Of a stretch of DNA of 19,657 nt, positions 16,716-19,657 are shown piece by piece; the first letter of the stretch is position 1; each line of letters opens with the position of its first letter. This stretch comes from Vicingus sp036171675 (GTDB lineage: Bacteria; Bacteroidota; Bacteroidia; Flavobacteriales_E; Vicingaceae), in assembly GCA_036171675.1 (NCBI GenBank), contig JAVHRO010000036.1:1-19657 (forward strand), written 5' to 3'. The translations under genes were made by a program, and so were the position numbers. Below the pieces are notes generated by a model that had not been told where the DNA came from, did not search any database, and saw only the letters and a list, made by a program, of their open reading frames with translations.

Positions 16716-18524
16716 ATGGAAGATAAAGCCCTACTTGAAATAAAAAATCTAGTCACAGAATTTCGAACAGAAGAGGAAACAGTAAGGGCTGTAAATGATA
16801 TTAGTTTTACATTAAATAAAGGTGAAACGATTGGAATAGTTGGAGAATCTGGCTCCGGAAAATCAGTTACAGCACTTTCGGTGATGCGATTAATCCCAAA
16901 CCCTCCTGGAAAAATTACTTCAGGAGAAATTCTTTTACATACTCATAAAGGAATAGTAGATTTAGTGAAAATTCCAGAAAACCAAATGAGACCATATCGT
17001 GGTAATGAAATTGCCATGATTTTTCAAGAGCCAATGACTTCACTGAATCCTGTTTTTACATGTGGTGATCAAGTTGCTGAAGCTATAATTGTTCATCAAA
17101 AGGTTACCAAATCGCAAGCCAAAAAATTAACCATAGAATTATTTAAAAAAGCACAATTACCTCGACCCGAAGTCATTTTTGATACCTATCCTCATCAAAT
17201 TTCAGGTGGACAAAAGCAACGTGTAATGATTGCCATGGCAATGTCATGCAATCCTTCCATTTTAATTGCTGATGAACCTACAACCGCTCTTGATGTTACT
17301 GTTCAAAAAACAATTTTGGAACTAATGAATAAGCTCCAAAATGAGCACGAAATGGGTATCATGTTTATTACTCACGATTTAGGCGTAATAGCTGAATTAG
17401 CAGATAAAGTAGTGGTAATGTATAAAGGAAAAGTGGTAGAACAAGGTTCTGTTTGGGATATTTTTACCAATCCACAACATCCCTATACGAAAGGGTTATT
17501 AGCATGCCGTCCGCCTTTAAACAAACGGCTAAAGTGGTTGCCAACCGTAGCTGATTTTATGACCGTTGATAATGAAGGGGTTATGCATGAAACTAATAAA
17601 TCGGTTAAAGAAGTTACCAATAACTTAATTGTTACACCAGAAGAAACGGCCAAACAACACGAAGCACTTTATGCTCAAGAACCCTTATTGCAATTGAAAA
17701 ATGTTAAACTTTATTTTCCAATTAACAAAGGTTTGTTTGGTAAATCTAAAGAATTTGTTAAAGCGGTTGACGATATAAGTTTTGATGTTTATCCTGGCGA
17801 AACACTAGGTTTGGTGGGTGAATCGGGTTGTGGAAAAACAACACTTGGCCGTACCATTTTAAAACTATTAGAACCTACTTCAGGTCAAATAATTTTCGAA
17901 GGGCATGATTTAACGCATTTGAGTGCTAAAGAAATGCGTGAATATAGAACGAAAATGCAAATTATTTTTCAAGACCCTTATTCTTCACTAAATCCTAGAA
18001 TTACTATTGGTGAAGCCATTATGGAGCCTATGAAAGTTCATGGGGTGTTGAAAGACGATGAAACACGTAAGGCTAGGGTAATGGAATTGCTTAGAAGAGT
18101 TAATTTACCAGAACATCATTTCTATCGTTATCCGCATGAGTTTTCTGGAGGTCAACGACAACGTATTTGTATTGCGCGTTCACTAGCTTTAAAACCAAAA
18201 TTTATTATTTGTGATGAGTCTGTTTCTGCACTCGATGTTTCCGTTCAAGCTCAAGTGTTAAACTTGTTAAACGAATTAAAACACGAGTTTGGGTTTACCT
18301 ATATATTTATTTCACATGATTTATCAGTGGTTAAATTTATGAGCGACCGAATGGTGGTGATGAACAAAGGTAAAATAGAAGAAATGGGATTGGCTGACGA
18401 TATTTACAACAATCCACAAACAGCATATACCAAAAAATTAATTAGCGCTATTCCAAAAGGCGAGTTGGACGATATAAAAGCTGCCATTGCTAAAAAGAAA
18501 GTTAATGCTGGAATTATTGTTTAA
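16716..18524 (+). CDS. ABC transporter ATP-binding protein with two fused peptide-type ATPase domains
   Basis: The 602-residue form starting at the ATG at 16716 is preferred over a TTG three codons earlier. Two complete ATPase domains are fused, corresponding to DppD/OppD and DppF/OppF. The first has Walker A GESGSGKS at 43-50, Q-loop Q104, signature ISGGQ at 162-166, Walker B ILIADE ending at E187 and switch H220. The second has Walker A GESGCGKT at 368-375, Q419, signature FSGGQ at 476-480, Walker B IICDE with E501 and H534. DES follows instead of the usual DEP. The PQHPYTKGLLACRP segment at 253-266 is the oligopeptide-transporter C-terminal motif that follows such ATPases. Both sites look competent. 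By homology it drives dipeptide, oligopeptide or similar uptake. No permease or binding-protein gene is within the window, so the partners are encoded elsewhere. The terminal four bases overlap the convergent small gene. Confidence 0.93.
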   Translation: MEDKALLEIKNLVTEFRTEEETVRAVNDISFTLNKGETIGIVGESGSGKSVTALSVMRLIPNPPGKITSGEILLHTHKGIVDLVKIPENQMRPYRGNEIAMIFQEPMTSLNPVFTCGDQVAEAIIVHQKVTKSQAKKLTIELFKKAQLPRPEVIFDTYPHQISGGQKQRVMIAMAMSCNPSILIADEPTTALDVTVQKTILELMNKLQNEHEMGIMFITHDLGVIAELADKVVVMYKGKVVEQGSVWDIFTNPQHPYTKGLLACRPPLNKRLKWLPTVADFMTVDNEGVMHETNKSVKEVTNNLIVTPEETAKQHEALYAQEPLLQLKNVKLYFPINKGLFGKSKEFVKAVDDISFDVYPGETLGLVGESGCGKTTLGRTILKLLEPTSGQIIFEGHDLTHLSAKEMREYRTKMQIIFQDPYSSLNPRITIGEAIMEPMKVHGVLKDDETRKARVMELLRRVNLPEHHFYRYPHEFSGGQRQRICIARSLALKPKFIICDESVSALDVSVQAQVLNLLNELKHEFGFTYIFISHDLSVVKFMSDRMVVMNKGKIEEMGLADDIYNNPQTAYTKKLISAIPKGELDDIKAAIAKKKVNAGIIV

Positions 18525-18814
18525 AAATTCAACTTTTGCTGTTTATTTTTTACCAAGTTTAGTTTAATCTCATCCATGTTTTTAAGTTGAGCAGTAATGG
18601 GTTTATTGTTGAGTTTGATAAACTCCTGAATAATAAAACTTTTTAGGTTTTGTTTGTCCAACAGCATGTCTTTCAATTCAAAATCTTTATCGTCGGCATT
18701 CACAATAATCAAGTTAAACAAATCTTCCATCAAAGCAATTTCCATCGATTCTTTAAGCACCAGATTATACTTTTTAATCAAGGCTTTCAATTTGGTTTGT
18801 TGGGCTTTGGTCAT
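18521..18814 (-). CDS. Small helical protein, function unknown
   Basis: This is a 97-residue protein, lysine- and leucine-rich, with no signal peptide or membrane segment and almost certainly all-helical. A first amphipathic segment is MTKAQQTKLKALIKKYNLV and a second is MEIALMEDLFNLIIVNA. A DDKDFELKDMLLDKQ stretch follows, then a basic tail. Two plus-strand frames overlap it between 18650 and 18848, but both are rich in phenylalanine and histidine and look like antisense shadows. The minus-strand frame has ordinary composition and a sensible start at 18814, so I prefer it. It converges on the ABC gene, sharing a TTAA. I do not recognise the family. It is separated from the toxin-antitoxin genes by the hairpin region and need not belong with them. 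Confidence 0.65.
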   Translation of the reverse strand: MTKAQQTKLKALIKKYNLVLKESMEIALMEDLFNLIIVNADDKDFELKDMLLDKQNLKSFIIQEFIKLNNKPITAQLKNMDEIKLNLVKNKQQKLNF

Positions 18815-18867
18815 TTTGTTTGGTTGGAATTTGCTTAAGCTAATTTAAGCATTAAATTGCAATTTTA

Positions 18868-18898
18868 GAAGCAAAGCTTTTCAAAAAAGCTTTGCTTC
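18868..18898. terminator. Hairpin, likely terminator (14-bp perfect stem)
   Basis: The arms at 18868-18881 and 18885-18898 are perfectly complementary over 14 bases with a CAA loop. On the plus strand a run of T follows (18899-18903), the shape of an intrinsic terminator. On the minus strand the following sequence is only weakly T-rich. It is the distal of the three hairpins after the toxin gene and lies 54 bases upstream of the minus-strand small gene start, where it could insulate that gene. Confidence 0.6.
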
Positions 18899-18908
18899 TT
18901 TTTACCGC

Positions 18909-18934
18909 CTATGTTTGTGTCCTCACAAACGTAG
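18909..18934. repeat. Inverted repeat 1 of a complementary hairpin pair
   Basis: Arms 18909-18919 and 18924-18934 pair over 11 bases with one G-T wobble; the loop is TCCT. The apical GTGTCCTCAC (18917-18926) is the exact reverse complement of GTGAGGACAC at the apex of the next hairpin. The pair can thus refold into a longer structure or form a loop-loop contact. Confidence 0.65.
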
Positions 18935-18941
18935 CATCAAG

Positions 18942-18967
18942 CTTTGTTGGTGAGGACACCAACAAAG
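18942..18967. repeat. Inverted repeat 2 of a complementary hairpin pair
   Basis: Arms 18942-18952 and 18957-18967 are perfectly complementary over 11 bases around an AGGA loop. It begins 10 bases past the toxin stop codon, reading on the minus strand. Its apex is complementary to that of the preceding hairpin. It may be part of a dispersed intergenic repeat or act as a transcript-end structure for the toxin mRNA. There is no T-run after it in the minus direction. Confidence 0.65.
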
Positions 18968-18977
18968 GCTATTTTCT

Positions 18978-19310
18978 TTAATACCTCATAATATCTTGTA
19001 AACAAGCATGAATGCTTTTTAATTCATCACTTTTAATCTTTCCAATTTTTTGTTTTAGTCTAGTTTTTGACAACGAAAGTACATGAAAAGTAAGTATCTC
19101 TGAGTGGTCTTTTAGTCCGTTTATTTTATCAGGGTTTAAAATAACATTACCATGATAGTTTTTAATTTTTGTGGTTAGTGGGCAGCAAATTACCAATCCA
19201 GATAAATCATTTAACAAATTTCCGCTAATAATTACAACAGGTCGAAATCCGGCTTGTTCGCTTCCTTGTATTGGGTTTAAATCAGCAAACCAAATTTCGC
19301 CTTGCTTCAT
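18978..19310 (-). CDS. MazF/PemK-family endoribonuclease toxin
   Basis: This is a 110-residue, full-length toxin of the MazF/PemK class. These are cytoplasmic ribonucleases that cut RNA at short single-stranded motifs to arrest growth. The N-terminal MKQGEIWFADLNPIQGSEQ and GFRPVVIIS are family hallmarks. R23 aligns with the catalytic arginine R25 of B. subtilis MazF and T46 with its threonine T48, so the active site looks intact. The SEILTFHVLSLSKTRL segment (70-85) matches the conserved middle strand and helix of the family, with D/E-rich KSDELKSI near the end. Its start codon overlaps the antitoxin stop codon as ATGA (19307-19310), so the two are translationally coupled. The cut-site specificity cannot be read from sequence. 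Confidence 0.92.
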   Translation of the reverse strand: MKQGEIWFADLNPIQGSEQAGFRPVVIISGNLLNDLSGLVICCPLTTKIKNYHGNVILNPDKINGLKDHSEILTFHVLSLSKTRLKQKIGKIKSDELKSIHACLQDIMRY

Positions 19311-19546
19311 TCTTCCAAATTTTTTAGATAATTTTCCATACCTTCTTCGGCAATAAGTAGTATGTCAGTATCTTCAGCCAAACGTTTGTATGATTTTACA
19401 TAAGCGGCACGATTAAGTTGGTCTAAATAAATACGCAAAGCTTTTTCAATCAATTTATTTTTTGGAACAGCCAATTCTTTTGCTTTTTCTGAAAGCAAGT
19501 TTATTAAATCATCGGGTAAGGTGCTGGTAAATGTTATCATACGCAT
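19307..19546 (-). CDS. Ribbon-helix-helix antitoxin of the MazF-type toxin
   Basis: This is a 79-residue antitoxin. Residues 3-9 (MITFTST) form the DNA-contacting beta strand. DDLINLLSEKAKEL is the first helix, AVPKNK the turn, and LIEKALRIYLDQ the second helix, giving a CopG/MetJ-like ribbon-helix-helix domain. The acidic C-terminal part (EDTDILLIAEEGMENY) is where such antitoxins usually wrap the toxin. The start could be 19546 or the ATG two codons later at 19540. The first is part of a perfect palindrome that is probably the operator. The gene precedes and overlaps the toxin by four bases, the usual order for such pairs. Expected behaviour is autorepression by antitoxin and toxin-antitoxin complex. 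Confidence 0.88.
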   Translation of the reverse strand: MRMITFTSTLPDDLINLLSEKAKELAVPKNKLIEKALRIYLDQLNRAAYVKSYKRLAEDTDILLIAEEGMENYLKNLEE

Positions 19547-19560
19547 AAATTATATTTATG
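19544..19560. promoter_or_regulatory. Palindromic operator candidate of the toxin-antitoxin operon
   Basis: CATAAAT at 19544-19550 and ATTTATG at 19554-19560 are exact inverted repeats around TAT. The site covers the predicted transcription start and the antitoxin's first ATG, immediately downstream of the -7 box. That is the position expected for autoregulation by a dimeric ribbon-helix-helix protein. AT-rich palindromes occur by chance, but the location supports this one. Confidence 0.5.
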
Positions 19561-19565
19561 AATTA

Positions 19566-19573
19566 CAAATATA
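19566..19573 (-). promoter_or_regulatory. -7 promoter element of the toxin-antitoxin operon
   Basis: Read on the minus strand, 19573-19566 is TATATTTG, an exact TAnnTTTG match, 19 bases before the ATG at 19546. A TTG (plus-strand CAA at 19596-19598) lies 22 bases further upstream, slightly longer than usual spacing. Confidence 0.5.
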
Positions 19574-19602
19574 ATTATTTTTACTTGAAAAACCACAATT
19601 TC

Positions 19603-19637
19603 AGAAGAGGGTGTCCAAAAAGGCATCCTCTTTTTTT
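19603..19637 (+). terminator. Strong intrinsic terminator or possible element end
   Basis: AGAGGGTG at 19606-19613 pairs with CATCCTCT at 19624-19631 with one G-T wobble, extended inward by CC/GG. A run of seven T follows to 19637. It reads as a plus-strand terminator, yet no plus-strand gene ends just before it. GGGTGTCCAAAAAGG-type hairpins are also found, as I recall, at the ends of some Bacteroidota insertion sequences, so an element edge is possible. The window stops 20 bases later. Confidence 0.6.
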
Positions 19638-19657
19638 ATGCAACAAATTTTAATTTG

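Noticed and set aside
18650..18848. Two overlapping plus-strand open frames opposite the 97-residue minus-strand gene
   Set aside because: Both have skewed phenylalanine/histidine-rich or serine-rich composition and no recognisable features. The minus-strand frame has normal composition and a better context.
18868..18967. CRISPR-like repeat array
   Set aside because: The elements are inverted, not direct, repeats of different sequence. There are no regularly spaced identical units and no cas genes.

Overview
The window is a low-GC bacterial chromosome segment, most likely from a member of the Bacteroidota and probably the Flavobacteriia. Four things point there. The first gene encodes a secreted protein ending in a type IX secretion (Por) sorting domain. 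A two-component-regulator-propeller plus Y_Y_Y protein is present. Shine-Dalgarno sequences are absent. Several starts are preceded by the Bacteroidota -7 element TAnnTTTG, or a one-base variant, about 15-25 bases upstream. Coding density is high and no gap exceeds 200 bases. I see no tRNA, rRNA, CRISPR array or transposase gene.

Layout. Positions 1-191 hold a GC-rich hairpin that may belong to a dispersed repeat. Positions 192-2510 encode a T9SS-secreted propeller/Ig-like protein, closed by a long symmetric terminator hairpin. Positions 2684-7982 carry two co-oriented, membrane-bound signalling proteins. The first has a periplasmic two-propeller sensor and the second a TPR sensor, and both end in nearly the same cytoplasmic SpoIIE-type PP2C phosphatase module. 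Positions 7979-12604, on the minus strand, form a two-gene unit: a 907-residue membrane-anchored protein of unknown function, then a secreted TPR protein. Positions 12775-16603, on the plus strand, hold a dCMP deaminase, a C-terminal-processing (S41) protease, a small unknown protein, a PolB-type 3'-5' exonuclease and a small lipoprotein. Positions 16716-18524 encode a fused double-ATPase ABC protein of the peptide-uptake class. Positions 18521-18814, on the minus strand, encode a small helical unknown protein. Positions 18868-18967 hold three consecutive hairpins. Positions 18978-19546, on the minus strand, are a MazF/RHH toxin-antitoxin pair with a likely operator. The last 60 bases contain a strong terminator.

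How the parts fit. The best candidate for an unusual system is the SpoIIE pair at 2684-7982. Two receptors with different sensory heads feed phosphatase domains about three-quarters identical in amino acids, with a sharp start to the similarity. This suggests two inputs converging on the same phosphorylated partner, which by family precedent would be a STAS-domain anti-sigma antagonist. No STAS protein, switch kinase or sigma factor lies in the window, so the target must be elsewhere. The adjacent minus-strand unit (propeller-like membrane protein plus TPR protein) resembles the sensor heads in fold type but has no catalytic domain. The rest is mainly housekeeping or accessory.
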